Source: Clostridia bacterium
GTDB lineage: Bacteria; Acidobacteriota; Terriglobia; Terriglobales; Acidobacteriaceae
Direction: 5' to 3'
DNA: 64,000 nucleotides
NCBI GenBank assembly: GCA_035561135.1
Contig: DATMYA010000057.1
Location: forward strand, 62,001 to 126,000
Shown piece by piece: positions 45,311-55,078 of the stretch; the first letter of the stretch is position 1, and every line of letters begins with the position of its first letter. The translations under genes were made by a program, and so were the position numbers. The notes under the pieces are model-generated. The model saw nothing but the letters and a program-made list of their open reading frames with translations, was not told where the DNA came from and ran no database searches.

Positions 45311-46297
45311 ATGAAGCGCATAACTACTGCTCTCTTGATACTGATCGTTGCAAGCACCGCAAGCTTCGCGCAGTTTGGGAATGAATTGCAGGTCCGGGTG
45401 AGGCTCGCTTACGGAGGCGATTTTTCCGGGCTCGCCCGTGTTGAACTATTCAAAGGCGATATGCCTTGGGAACACGCTTATGCGAATTCACGCGGTGAAG
45501 TTCTATGGCGCGGTCTTCCGGAAGGAAGCTACCTGGTACGCGTGACCCTACCCGGCTTCACTCCTGAGGATTACCCGGTAGAGCTCTACGGATCTTCATC
45601 GCGCACCATCAGCCTCACCCTGCACGCTGACCCGAACTCAGCACCGGCAGATACTGCACCATCACTGGATGACCCACTCGTTTCAGTCCGCTTTCTGGCC
45701 GCCCCGGATGGTGCCCGCAAGGAACTGCAGAAGGCCCGGGAATCGCGATTGAAAGGCGACTGCAAAGGAGCACTTGATCACGGCAGGAAGGCAACCGAGA
45801 TCGCGCCGGATTTTGTGCTTGCTTACCTGGAGAGCGGACTCTGCCAGGAGCGTGTCGGAGAGTTGGACGCGGCGCAGAACTCTTTTGAGACGGCGTTGGC
45901 GAAGGATCCGAAGTATCTCTACTCTTACCTTAATTTGGCCCGTGTTCAAGCCCGGAAAAAAGACTACAACGGCGCTGCCAAGACCCTGGCTTTGGCCGCC
46001 AAGGCGCAGCCTGACAGGGGCGAACCATTCTTTGAGATGGCGCGAATCCAGCTCGATACAGGGCACACAGACGTCGCTGAGAAAGCCGCGAAGATGGCTC
46101 TTGGAAAGGACTGGAGTCACATTCCGGAAATGCCGTTCCTCCTAGCGAACATCTATGTCAGGCAGGGGGACACAGTGAAGGCCATCAGTTCACTTCAGGA
46201 GTTTGTCGATAAGGCGCCGAATGGCCCGCAGGCAGACCGAGCCAAGCGCACGATTGAACAACTGAAGCAAACGAAGAAAAATTTCCCAAATGATTGA
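45311..46297 (+). CDS. secreted TPR-repeat protein
   Basis: A 328-residue protein with a signal peptide (ALLILIVASTASFAQ). Residues about 25-110 form a carboxypeptidase-regulatory/beta-sandwich-like region (GLPEGSYLVRVTLPGFTPEDYPVEL); from about 140 on there are four to five TPR units (ALDHGRKATEIAPDFVLAYL, ELDAAQNSFETALAKDPKYL, and so on). Likely a periplasmic or outer-membrane protein-interaction scaffold, perhaps serving the receptor encoded upstream. ATG 45311 with AGGAGGAA at 45297-45304; a terminator separates it from the receptor gene. Confidence 0.82.
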   Translation: MKRITTALLILIVASTASFAQFGNELQVRVRLAYGGDFSGLARVELFKGDMPWEHAYANSRGEVLWRGLPEGSYLVRVTLPGFTPEDYPVELYGSSSRTISLTLHADPNSAPADTAPSLDDPLVSVRFLAAPDGARKELQKARESRLKGDCKGALDHGRKATEIAPDFVLAYLESGLCQERVGELDAAQNSFETALAKDPKYLYSYLNLARVQARKKDYNGAAKTLALAAKAQPDRGEPFFEMARIQLDTGHTDVAEKAAKMALGKDWSHIPEMPFLLANIYVRQGDTVKAISSLQEFVDKAPNGPQADRAKRTIEQLKQTKKNFPND

Positions 46298-46700
46298 ACC
46301 TTCCCAGCGGTATAGCCGACGGTATGCTGGATATTGCTGTGCCCGGAAAATGGCTGAGGCGGGTATCCGCACCCTGGTTGGCAGGTGCGAAGCCGCAAGC
46401 GTGACGCCGTATGTGAGGGTGAGCGCCGAGAGAAGTTCGGCCAACTCGCCGGAGGGGCGCAGCGGTTCGCCGGTTCAACAGCGCGCGGCGTTCACTGACG
46501 GAAAGAGAACTGCCCTACGCGCAACGATCCTGGCTTTAAGCAGTGCGATTGCGTCTCTCTGCGCGATGGAATAGCAATAACTAGACTACAGTCCTCGGCG
46601 TCCGTTCATGCATTTCAACGCTGGTCCCGCGCGCCTCTCCGCGCCATTCCTTCGCCATCCCGTTCCGCTGCCAATCGGGCTGCCAACTGCCGGGGGACCA
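46298..46700. other. intergenic region, no supported gene
   Basis: 403 bp between convergent genes. I see no gene, no strong terminator and no complete tRNA. A T-loop-like text on the minus strand near 46350-46390 is discussed among the rejected items. Confidence 0.4.
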
Positions 46701-49544
46701 TTACTTGGCTGCCACCCCCTGCGAATTTAGAACCGTGACTACGCCAAGCTCTAGTTTACTGAGCTGTTGTTCGATTTTTGATTGGTCCCCAACCGCTACA
46801 ACAATCAGGTTCTCCGGGACAAGATACTTAACTGCAAGCTCTTGCAACTCGGCGGCGTCTACCCTGTCGACTTTCCCTGGCAATGCACGATAGAAATCCA
46901 GCGGAAGTTCGTAATCGAACAGTCGAGAAGTGGCGCGTGTCGTCTGTTCAGTGGTTTCGAACAGTGCCGGAAGCGAACGTGCTAACGCAGCCTTGGCCAG
47001 CGTCAATTCAGCCTCGCTGAACGGTGACTTCCTGATCTCTTCAATTTCATTGAAGATCTCGCGAACGGAATCGCCTGTCGTGTCGCCACGCACACCTGTG
47101 TTGATGACGAACGGACCAGATCCTCGCCTGAATACGAAACGCGAGAAAGCGCCGTAGGAATATCCATGTTTCTCGCGAAGGTTCATGTTGATTCGGCTTG
47201 AGAAGGCACCGCCAAGAGCCATGTTCATCACGCGCAGACCGACGTAGTCGGGACTGCTGTGCGAGACTCCCACCGTGCCAATGCGCAATTGCGTCTGTGG
47301 CGAGTCGGGCTTGTCAACCACAAAAACGGTACGCCTAGTCTTGCTGGAAAATGCAGGTGGGCCCTCGTATTTACCCGTTCCTTGCCATTGCCCCAGATAT
47401 TTCTCCGCTAGCGATTTCACCTCAGAAAAGGTCATATCGCCCGCAACTACAAGAGCTGAGTTCGAGGGAACGTAACCAGTTTTCCAGAATCCGATCAATT
47501 CGTCACGAGTGATGGACTTGTTTCCCTCCTCAGTTCCGATCTCAAGGTAACCGTATGGGTGCTTGTCCCCGTAGACGACACGGCTGAACACGCGGTCGGC
47601 AACGTCTCCAGGTTCATCGTTCATCTGAGTAAGAGTTGCGATCCGCTGTTTTCGAACACGTTCTATTTCTTTAGGGTCGAAGGCGGGGTGCAATGCAACG
47701 TCCGACAGTACATCAAAAGCCTCGCTCACGTTGCGCTTTAGCGAACTGATTATCAAGCTCGAATCGTCGCTGCTGGCTTCTGTCGCCAGCGTTGCTCCAA
47801 TCTGGGCCAAATCGTTGGCGAGTTTCAGCGTCGATCGACTCGCCGTACCTTCGTCGAGCATGTCAGTGGTGAACGACGATAGCCCTGGCCGATTGGCCGG
47901 ATTCACATCGCTGCCGGACAACGAAACCAGTCTTGCTGAAACGATTGGCAAGTTGTGCTGTTCCGAAAAAAGCACCGTCAGGCCATTGTTGAGCTTGAAC
48001 TGAATAGGAATTGGCAGCACGATCTTCGATGCCGGCCCTGCGGGCGGTGGTATGCGGCGCCACTCCTGATCGGGGATGTTCACATCTGTAATCTTAGGAA
48101 TTGCCTTATCCGCGGCCGACTTCGGCACATCATCGACTTTCTTGGGTCCGTTGACGGCAAACACGACCACGTGCTGGTTTGCGCCTAATTTTACCCTCAA
48201 CATGTCATGCACAGAGCTCGTGGTCACTTTCTCGTATCGCGCGAGGTCCTCCTGCAAATACTCAGGCTTTCCGAGGAAGTGGTTGTACCGATTAAGACGG
48301 TCGGCGACTCCGCCGAAACCACCGAGAGTCTGTAAGCGGCGGATAATGTTTGACTGGATTAAGTTCCGGGCTCGTGTCAGTTCATCCGCGGTAACGCCGT
48401 CTCTCTTGACAGCCTCTAATTCCGCGTTGATTTCCGCCTCGAGTTCATCGGGCTTAATGCCCGGTTTCGCTGTCGCTTCAATCCAAAATACACCACCGAG
48501 CACCAGAGAGTAGTGGTAAGCCTGTACATCCTGCGCAATCTGCTTGTCATACACGAGCCGCTCATAGAGACGGCTGGACTTCCCGCCTCCGAGTATCTTG
48601 GCAAGCAAATCGGCGTCTGCGTCTCCAGGCTTGAAGATCGGATCTGTGATCCACGCAATGTAAACCTTAGGAAGCTCGATCGTGTCCGTTACAGTTGATC
48701 GACGTTCTTTCGTGACGGTCGCAGTTGTGGCTGCAAGCATTGGTACAGGTGGGCCAGAAGGAAGAGGACCGAAGTATTTCTCGACCAAGGCCTTTGCCTG
48801 AACAGGATTGAAATCGCCAACTATGGCAACACTCGTATTGTTTGGTGCGTAGTACTGCCTGAAGAATTCGCGAACATCATCGAGTCTTGCGGCTTCGATA
48901 TCAGCGTGAGACCCTATCACGGCGGCGTGGTAAGGATGTCCTTTCGGAAACAATTCCTGGAATACGACCTCCTCGGCGAGGCCGTACGGGCGATTCTCTA
49001 CACTTTCGCGCCGCTCATTTCGGACGACATCGCGTTGGTTTTCCAGCTTAGCCGCATCAAGGGTCGGCAATAGGAACCCCATTCGGTCGCTCTCCAACCA
49101 GAGGGCCAGCTCAAGTTGATTGGACGGTAAGGTTTCGAAGTAATTGGTGCGGTCGAATTCCGTCGTACCGTTGATGTCGCTTGCGCCGGCGGCTTCCAGG
49201 AAGCGAATATGAGCTTTTTCGCCGACGTTCCGTGATCCTTGGAACATCATGTGCTCGAACAGGTGTGCGAATCCTGTGCGTCCCGCACGCTCGTTAGCCG
49301 GTCCAACGTGGTACCACACGTTTACCGCTACCAGCGGCAGGCGATGATCTTCGGAAAGGATCACCTCCAAACCATTCGTCAGCTTATACTTTTCACACTT
49401 AAGCTTCGGCCATTGAGTCTGTGTGTTGGTTGCGGACACTGGTTCCTTGGTACGAGCAGAACCAGCCTGTGCGTGAAGGGCTACACCGCTGAACAACGCT
49501 ACAAACAGCGCACTTGTTGCAAACGCCACTCGATGACTGCTCAT
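46701..49544 (-). CDS. M16-family zinc metallopeptidase, two-domain, secreted
   Basis: A 947-residue protein: signal peptide (ATSALFVALFSGVALHAQ), then two M16 units. The first carries the inverted zinc motif HLFEH (His94, Glu97, His98) and the downstream Glu in LENQRDVVRNERRE; the second unit (from about 520) keeps the fold but lacks the motif, so only the first is catalytic, as in the pitrilysin/PqqL-type two-half enzymes. Located in the periplasm, it would degrade peptides. The ATG at 49544 is chosen over 49670 for the signal peptide and GGAG upstream. Divergent from an ECF sigma gene. Confidence 0.9.
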   Translation of the reverse strand: MSSHRVAFATSALFVALFSGVALHAQAGSARTKEPVSATNTQTQWPKLKCEKYKLTNGLEVILSEDHRLPLVAVNVWYHVGPANERAGRTGFAHLFEHMMFQGSRNVGEKAHIRFLEAAGASDINGTTEFDRTNYFETLPSNQLELALWLESDRMGFLLPTLDAAKLENQRDVVRNERRESVENRPYGLAEEVVFQELFPKGHPYHAAVIGSHADIEAARLDDVREFFRQYYAPNNTSVAIVGDFNPVQAKALVEKYFGPLPSGPPVPMLAATTATVTKERRSTVTDTIELPKVYIAWITDPIFKPGDADADLLAKILGGGKSSRLYERLVYDKQIAQDVQAYHYSLVLGGVFWIEATAKPGIKPDELEAEINAELEAVKRDGVTADELTRARNLIQSNIIRRLQTLGGFGGVADRLNRYNHFLGKPEYLQEDLARYEKVTTSSVHDMLRVKLGANQHVVVFAVNGPKKVDDVPKSAADKAIPKITDVNIPDQEWRRIPPPAGPASKIVLPIPIQFKLNNGLTVLFSEQHNLPIVSARLVSLSGSDVNPANRPGLSSFTTDMLDEGTASRSTLKLANDLAQIGATLATEASSDDSSLIISSLKRNVSEAFDVLSDVALHPAFDPKEIERVRKQRIATLTQMNDEPGDVADRVFSRVVYGDKHPYGYLEIGTEEGNKSITRDELIGFWKTGYVPSNSALVVAGDMTFSEVKSLAEKYLGQWQGTGKYEGPPAFSSKTRRTVFVVDKPDSPQTQLRIGTVGVSHSSPDYVGLRVMNMALGGAFSSRINMNLREKHGYSYGAFSRFVFRRGSGPFVINTGVRGDTTGDSVREIFNEIEEIRKSPFSEAELTLAKAALARSLPALFETTEQTTRATSRLFDYELPLDFYRALPGKVDRVDAAELQELAVKYLVPENLIVVAVGDQSKIEQQLSKLELGVVTVLNSQGVAAK

Positions 49545-49820
49545 TAAGTGCTCCACGTGAATTTGAGTTCTCTCGCTATGCGAACTCGAGTGTTGAAATA
49601 GATTACAAATTTGAACGGCAGCAAGCGTATCGGAGGGGCTCCCGAACCGCAACCCTCTACGGAGCCACAATCTTTTTTCGTTTCATAAACAGTTCCAACC
49701 GAAATGGCGAATGAATCCCACCGACAGCCGTAAATATTTGTGGCTTTAATTCACCGAATTGAGTTGTGCTCGCAAAGTAGCGAGGTACTATGTCGCTATC
49801 CTGAGTAGTCGGAGTTGAGC

Positions 49821-50504
49821 ATGTCACTGCTGTGCGATCCCGGTTCGCCCAAGTTGTCTTGGGACGACCTTCAGAAGGCCGGTGATTCCGACCTGCTCGC
49901 GCAACTGACAGCCGGTAATGACGATGCGCTCGCTGTGATTGTTGACCGCTACAGGCGTCTAGTCTTCAGCATCGCATTACGAATCGTTAAGAATGAATGC
50001 GAGGCGGATGACGTAACCCAATCAATCTTCGTAGAGATTTACAGGAAGGCGGCACAATTTGATTCTGCGCGCGGGACACTTAAGACGTGGCTATTGCAAT
50101 TCACTTACAGCCGCAGCATCAACCAACGGCGCTATCTTGAGCAACGCCATTTTTACACGAACGAAGGGTTAGCAGAGGTTGATCCATTTCACTTGGCCGG
50201 CAGTTCTCTACGTATCCAGGGGCTATCGAGCGATGAAGCCGGGCATGTCGTCCGGCGTGCGCTAAGTTCACTTAACGAGCAACAACAAGAGGCGATTGAA
50301 CTCATCTACTTCCAGGGCCTCACAATAGAAGAGGCTGCAGCAAAAGCGGGCGAAACGCTAGCGGCTGTGCGACATCATTATTATCGCGGCTTAGTGAAAA
50401 TGAGAGAATTTATCGGCACTCAGGGCGCAGAGGATTCCGTAAAGTCGTCGGAAAAGGCCGAGCTCAGAGTGGAGGTGGCAAGTCTTGAACCACGAAGAAT
50501 TTGA
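49821..50504 (+). CDS. ECF-type RNA polymerase sigma factor
   Basis: A 227-residue sigma-70 factor of the extracytoplasmic-function group: region 2 with DRYRRLVFSIALRIV, ECEADDVTQSIFVEIY, and region 4 with LNEQQQEAIELIYFQGLTIEEAA ending GETLAAVRHHYYRGLVKMREF. ATG 49821 is preferred, with GGAG at 49811-49814. The gene overlaps an anti-sigma gene by 20 bp, so the two are co-translated. TonB receptor and S9 peptidase genes follow, candidates for its regulon. Confidence 0.93.
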   Translation: MSLLCDPGSPKLSWDDLQKAGDSDLLAQLTAGNDDALAVIVDRYRRLVFSIALRIVKNECEADDVTQSIFVEIYRKAAQFDSARGTLKTWLLQFTYSRSINQRRYLEQRHFYTNEGLAEVDPFHLAGSSLRIQGLSSDEAGHVVRRALSSLNEQQQEAIELIYFQGLTIEEAAAKAGETLAAVRHHYYRGLVKMREFIGTQGAEDSVKSSEKAELRVEVASLEPRRI

Positions 50505-51699
50505 AGAATTGTGCGTGGCAGCATCGGCGGGAAATATCAGTACTGAGGATTCACAGGCTCTAAAAGCGCACCTTGAGGAGTGCGTCAGCTGCCGCGGTAC
50601 TTTCGCCGACATGGCGGAAATTCATGCTCAGTGGTTGCCGGAACGTCCGGGATTTGTAATCTACCGCGGTCGCGATGCGGACCTCCGTGGTCGCGATGCA
50701 ATATTGAGGGCCCTGACCAAGGAAGGAGCGCATTTTACTCGTAAAGCAAGGACGCCATCCTCGCCAGAGCTGAGCACCACATCAACTTGGCCTGTTCGGC
50801 GGGGTTGGAGTTTTCTCGTCGTCGGCAGTCTCATGTTCTGCATCGGTACGGGACTTTTCTTTGAGGATTGGCTGGGCTCGAAACCTGTGTCATCCGTGCA
50901 AATGGTAAGGGTTGAGGTTCCAGTGCTCTCCCCTGTGCCGAGCGCGCCGGGGGCTTCTCAGTCAGAACTTATGCAGCAACTCGCGGAAGCGCGCCTCACG
51001 CATGCCCGCTTACAGCAGGAATTGCTCGCGCAGGAGCGCAAGGCTACGGCGTTAGAGCAGAGCAATGCCAACGCGGCTCAGGTTGTCAACAAAGTCAAAC
51101 AGCAACTCGATGCGGCGCGTACCATTCAGCTCGGGGCGGAAACGCAATTGGCCGAGCTGCGGTTTAAGCAGGACACCGCTAGCGCCATAGCCCTTCTGCA
51201 ACAAAGCGAGATCCAAAGCCTGAACAAGAAACTGGCGGACCAGGCAGCCACTTTCGAACGCGAGCGCCAAGTCTTATCGCTGGGTGGCCGCGAGATACGG
51301 GATCTTATTGCGGCCCGCAATCTTCATATCATTGACGTCTACGACACAGATACCAGGGGCAAGACCAGCCCAGCGTTCGGCCGCATGTTCTATACAGAAG
51401 GTAAGTCTCTCATCTTTTATGCGTACGATCTCAGCGGCAAGCAATCCGATAACGGTAAAACCACATTTTATGTATGGGGCAAGCGCGACGGCGCACCGCA
51501 ACGCATCAAGAGCCTTGGTGCCTTAGCCAAGGATGATCACGTTCAGAAGCGCTGGGTATTCACTACAACGGATACTAAGATCCTGGCCTCAATCGATTCC
51601 GTCTTCGTAACTACTGAGCCGAATGAGAAGTCGAATGTTCGGCCAAGTGGTAAACCTCTGCTCAGTGCGTTCCTCGGGACCGCCGCGAATCATCCATAA
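50485..51699 (+). CDS. anti-sigma factor with zinc-finger and coiled coil
   Basis: A 404-residue membrane protein. The N-terminal ZAS-type zinc finger shows His29, Cys33 and Cys36 (HLEECVSC); one membrane helix is at about 108-128 (FLVVGSLMFCIGTGLFF). The extracytoplasmic part begins with a long coiled coil (about 155-265, rich in Gln, Ala and Leu) and ends with a beta-rich domain that resembles RskA-type C-terminal regions (LHIIDVYDTDTRGKTSPAFG). The start is TTG behind GGAGGTGG, overlapping the sigma gene. It should hold the sigma factor inactive until a signal outside the membrane. Confidence 0.85.
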   Translation: MNHEEFEELCVAASAGNISTEDSQALKAHLEECVSCRGTFADMAEIHAQWLPERPGFVIYRGRDADLRGRDAILRALTKEGAHFTRKARTPSSPELSTTSTWPVRRGWSFLVVGSLMFCIGTGLFFEDWLGSKPVSSVQMVRVEVPVLSPVPSAPGASQSELMQQLAEARLTHARLQQELLAQERKATALEQSNANAAQVVNKVKQQLDAARTIQLGAETQLAELRFKQDTASAIALLQQSEIQSLNKKLADQAATFERERQVLSLGGREIRDLIAARNLHIIDVYDTDTRGKTSPAFGRMFYTEGKSLIFYAYDLSGKQSDNGKTTFYVWGKRDGAPQRIKSLGALAKDDHVQKRWVFTTTDTKILASIDSVFVTTEPNEKSNVRPSGKPLLSAFLGTAANHP

Positions 51700-51817
51700 T
51701 AAGGTAGCTAAACAAATGGTGTTGCCGAGCGAGATTTCCGCCCGGCATTTTTATTTTCGAGGCAGTGGGCAGATCTCCGGATTTTCGTTGGATACTCGGT
51801 TAAGGGGGATGTTCTGT

Positions 51818-54800
51818 ATGAAGGATGTTCCGGTATCTGTGCGATACGCTACTTATATTGTTCTCCTGCTCGCATTGGCTGGCGTTGCCTGTGCGCAAAC
51901 AGAAACTGCGACCCTGTCCGGTACCGTCATGGACAGGAGCGGAGCAGTTATCTCCGGTGTCCAGGTGCAACTCACAAACTCCGACACGAATGTCAAGACC
52001 GCGATGGTCACGAATGCCGCCGGGATTTACGTCGCCTCCTCTATCAAACCTGGCCGCTATCGCATGACCGTAATGAAGCAGGGCTTCAAGCAGGTTGCGG
52101 TTACTAACTTGATCTTAAATGTTCAGGACGTGGTAAGCCGGAACTTCACTTTGGACATTGGAGCCGCTTCGGAGTCGATTACTGTGACTGCCGAAGCGCA
52201 ATTAGTGGAGACTACCTCCTCCGTAGCGACCGTTGTTGACTCACGATTCGTTCAGAACATGCCACTTAATGGGCGGAGCGTCAACACCCTATTCCAGCTC
52301 ACCCCGGGTGTGGTGCTGGCAAAAACCGACTTTAATTCTCAGGGTCAGTTCAGTGTCAATGGTCAGCGCACTGATTCAAATTACTTCATGGTGGATGGAG
52401 TTGCCGCAAATGTTGGTGTCAGCGCAGGAATGTCGCTCGGCCAGTCAGCGGCAGGTACTCAGGCAGCTGTAGGAGCGAGCGGTGGCACAAGTTCATTAGC
52501 ATCTATTGATGCCCTGCAGGAATTTCGAATTCAGACTTCAAACGTCGCTCCGGAATTCGGTCGTGTACCCGGCGCGCAAATCTCGATGGTCACGCGCTCT
52601 GGGACCAGTGAATTCCATGGAAGTTTGTTTGAGTTCTTCCGGAATGACGTTCTGGATGCAAGGGACTGGTTCGCGAAAGCGTCTGAAGGCAAGAAGCCAG
52701 CATTGCGACAAAATGATTTTGGCGGCACGCTGGGCGGCCCGCTTGTGCGTGATAAAGCCTTTTTCTTCTTCTCACACGAAAGTCTACGATTACGGCAACC
52801 AAAATCGAAAACAATCCAGGTACCTTCGGCCCAAGTCCGCGCGGCAGCTGGGGGAGTAATCAAGGATTTGTTTAATGCATTCCCAATGCCGAACGGAGCC
52901 GAACTAGGCGGAGGGGCAGCGGAGTTCACCGGCAGTTATTCGGAACCATCAAATTTAGATGCAACTAGCCTCCGGCTGGACTACACGCCGAGCAGTCAAG
53001 TCACGCTTTTTGGGCGCTACAACTATTCAAAGTCGGACCAGACCAGTCGCGGATCATCTGGCCTCACTTTAAGTACAAGTATGCCGACCACCTATCGAAC
53101 TCACACCTTGACCCTAGGTGCAACGTCCAAAGTGTCGTCGGCAATGACAAACGATCTACGCTTCAATTGGAGCAAGTCAAGCGCGGGTAGTGCAATCTTT
53201 GCGGATACCTTCGGTGGTGCCGTGCCAATTTCGGCCAGCCTTATTTACCCGACCTTCACTTCGCCGGCAGAGGGATCGATGAATGTCTATTTCCTCAGCT
53301 CTGGGAGCGCATGGCAAACTGGCGCGAATGTACTGAATAGGACACGTCAATTCAATATCATCGACACACTCAGTGCGACGGTCGGCTCACACCAACTGAA
53401 ATTTGGGTTTGACTACCGCCGGCTGATGCCCTTCTTCGGACCTCGCAAGTACAGTCAGAGTACATACTTCGATGATTTCGCTACGGCAGTCAATGGAGTG
53501 ACTTCGTTTTCCTATATCGACCGTAGCGATCCTTTCGGTCTGATCTATAGCAACTACTCCGCTTTTGCGCAGGACACTTGGCAGGCCGCTTCGAACTTGA
53601 CGTTTACCTATGGAGTGCGGTGGGAGATTAATCCGCCTCCCATTGGTGACGGAAAGCCGCTCTACACGGTGAACGGTCTTGCGGATCCAGCAACAATGAA
53701 GTTGGCGCCTGCCGGGACCCCGCTATACAAAACTAAATATGGGAATATAGCCCCCCGCTTTGGCGTGTCTTACCGTCTTTCCAAGTCGAACAAATGGCAG
53801 AACGCAATCCGAGGCGGAGTTGGTTTGTTTTACGATTTGGGTAGCTCGCGTACCGACTTGGCGATGCTCTTTCCGTACCTAACGGAAATATCCGTCGGCC
53901 CCTCGACGTTCCCGTTGTCGGATGCGGTCGCGGCACCGCCATCATTGTCAACCGATCCTCCAATCAACTTCATGGGCGTGAACGATCCAGATTTGGAACT
54001 GCCACGCAGCATGCAGTGGAATGTCACCTTTGAACAGTCGCTTGGGACTAATCAGGGAATTACCGCCGGATATGTAGGTTCAGTTGGACGCCGCCTTTTG
54101 AAGTTCCAGTACATAGTCATGCCGAATCCGGACTTCATGTCTGTCTGGGCAATCCGAAATGGGGCCACATCCGACTACAACGCCCTCCAGTTACAGTACA
54201 ACAGGCGAATGAGTCGGGGGCTCCAAGTGTTAGCCTCCTATACTTGGGCCAAGGCCTTGGACGACGCTTCCGACGACGCGCTTGACTTCTCTTCGCGGGC
54301 CCGGGGGCCGTCGAATTTCGACGTAAAACACACATTCAGTGGCGCAGTCAGTTATGACATCCCGAGTTGGTCTCAAAATCCCTTGTTGCGCGGATTACTT
54401 GGAAGTTGGTCGATAGACACCATACTCCAGGCGCGCTCAGCTCCGCCGATCAACATCGTTGCCAGAAGTTTCGCAATGATGGGAGGAGGGTATGAGAACA
54501 TCCGCCCGGACGTCGTACCGGGTGTCCCCTTCAAGATTTCCGATCCGAGTGCTCCTGGTGGATGGCGCCTTAATAAGGCAGCGTTTACCACACCACCCGC
54601 TGGTAGGCAAGGAAACCTAGGGAGGAATGGGGTTAGAGGTTTTGCGGCCAATCAGATTGACTTCACACTTCGACGGCAGTTTGCAATTAATGAAAGAGTG
54701 AAGCTGCAATTCCGCTCCGACTTCTTCAATCTATTCAACCATCCGAACTTTGCTGATCCTAGAACGAGCCTCACGAGTGGCCTGTTCGGACGTTCGACAC

Positions 54801-54910
54801 AAACACTAGCAGCAAGCCTCGGTGCAGGTGGAATCAACGGGGGCTTTAGTCCTCTGTATCAGATTGGTGGGCCCCGATCCATTCAGTTGGCTTTAAAGCT
54901 GCAGTTCTGA
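51818..54910 (+). CDS. TonB-dependent receptor, Oar-like with carboxypeptidase-regulatory domain
   Basis: A 1030-residue outer-membrane receptor: signal peptide (VLLLALAGVACAQ), CarboxypepD_reg domain (SGTVMDRSGAVISGVQVQLT), plug region with NSQGQFSVNGQRTDSNYFMV, then a barrel ending LALKLQF. ATG 51818 lies 8 bases after AAGGGGGA; ATG 51809 overlaps that box and is less likely. It is 118 bp downstream of the anti-sigma gene and 168 bp upstream of an S9 peptidase, so the three may be one sigma-controlled peptide-use unit. Substrate not known. Confidence 0.9.
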   Translation: MKDVPVSVRYATYIVLLLALAGVACAQTETATLSGTVMDRSGAVISGVQVQLTNSDTNVKTAMVTNAAGIYVASSIKPGRYRMTVMKQGFKQVAVTNLILNVQDVVSRNFTLDIGAASESITVTAEAQLVETTSSVATVVDSRFVQNMPLNGRSVNTLFQLTPGVVLAKTDFNSQGQFSVNGQRTDSNYFMVDGVAANVGVSAGMSLGQSAAGTQAAVGASGGTSSLASIDALQEFRIQTSNVAPEFGRVPGAQISMVTRSGTSEFHGSLFEFFRNDVLDARDWFAKASEGKKPALRQNDFGGTLGGPLVRDKAFFFFSHESLRLRQPKSKTIQVPSAQVRAAAGGVIKDLFNAFPMPNGAELGGGAAEFTGSYSEPSNLDATSLRLDYTPSSQVTLFGRYNYSKSDQTSRGSSGLTLSTSMPTTYRTHTLTLGATSKVSSAMTNDLRFNWSKSSAGSAIFADTFGGAVPISASLIYPTFTSPAEGSMNVYFLSSGSAWQTGANVLNRTRQFNIIDTLSATVGSHQLKFGFDYRRLMPFFGPRKYSQSTYFDDFATAVNGVTSFSYIDRSDPFGLIYSNYSAFAQDTWQAASNLTFTYGVRWEINPPPIGDGKPLYTVNGLADPATMKLAPAGTPLYKTKYGNIAPRFGVSYRLSKSNKWQNAIRGGVGLFYDLGSSRTDLAMLFPYLTEISVGPSTFPLSDAVAAPPSLSTDPPINFMGVNDPDLELPRSMQWNVTFEQSLGTNQGITAGYVGSVGRRLLKFQYIVMPNPDFMSVWAIRNGATSDYNALQLQYNRRMSRGLQVLASYTWAKALDDASDDALDFSSRARGPSNFDVKHTFSGAVSYDIPSWSQNPLLRGLLGSWSIDTILQARSAPPINIVARSFAMMGGGYENIRPDVVPGVPFKISDPSAPGGWRLNKAAFTTPPAGRQGNLGRNGVRGFAANQIDFTLRRQFAINERVKLQFRSDFFNLFNHPNFADPRTSLTSGLFGRSTQTLAASLGAGGINGGFSPLYQIGGPRSIQLALKLQF

Positions 54911-54934
54911 TTGTCAGGCTCAGGCACTAAGGCC

Positions 54935-54973
54935 TGATGGGGAACCAGGTGCACTCCACCTGATTCCCCATCA
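54935..54973 (+). terminator. long hairpin after third TonB receptor
   Basis: Stem 54935-54951 with 54957-54973 (TGATGGGGAA, one mismatch, CAGGTG), loop CACTC. There is no T-tract, so it may be a structural or partial terminator. Confidence 0.5.
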
Positions 54974-55078
54974 AGTGACCACCGCCGCCGCGGGAGAGCC
55001 GCGTTCCAAGCCAGCAATCCAAGTTTGAAATTTTCCATCGACGGTTCATGTTCAAAAGCTGTCTAGCGAGGGCTTGTG

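Noticed and set aside
46345..46395. tRNA-like T-loop text on the minus strand (GGGTGCGGATACCCGC)
   Set aside because: No matching 5' acceptor strand (GGCTGAG) occurs within 90 bases and no anticodon arm could be drawn, so it is not a tRNA.
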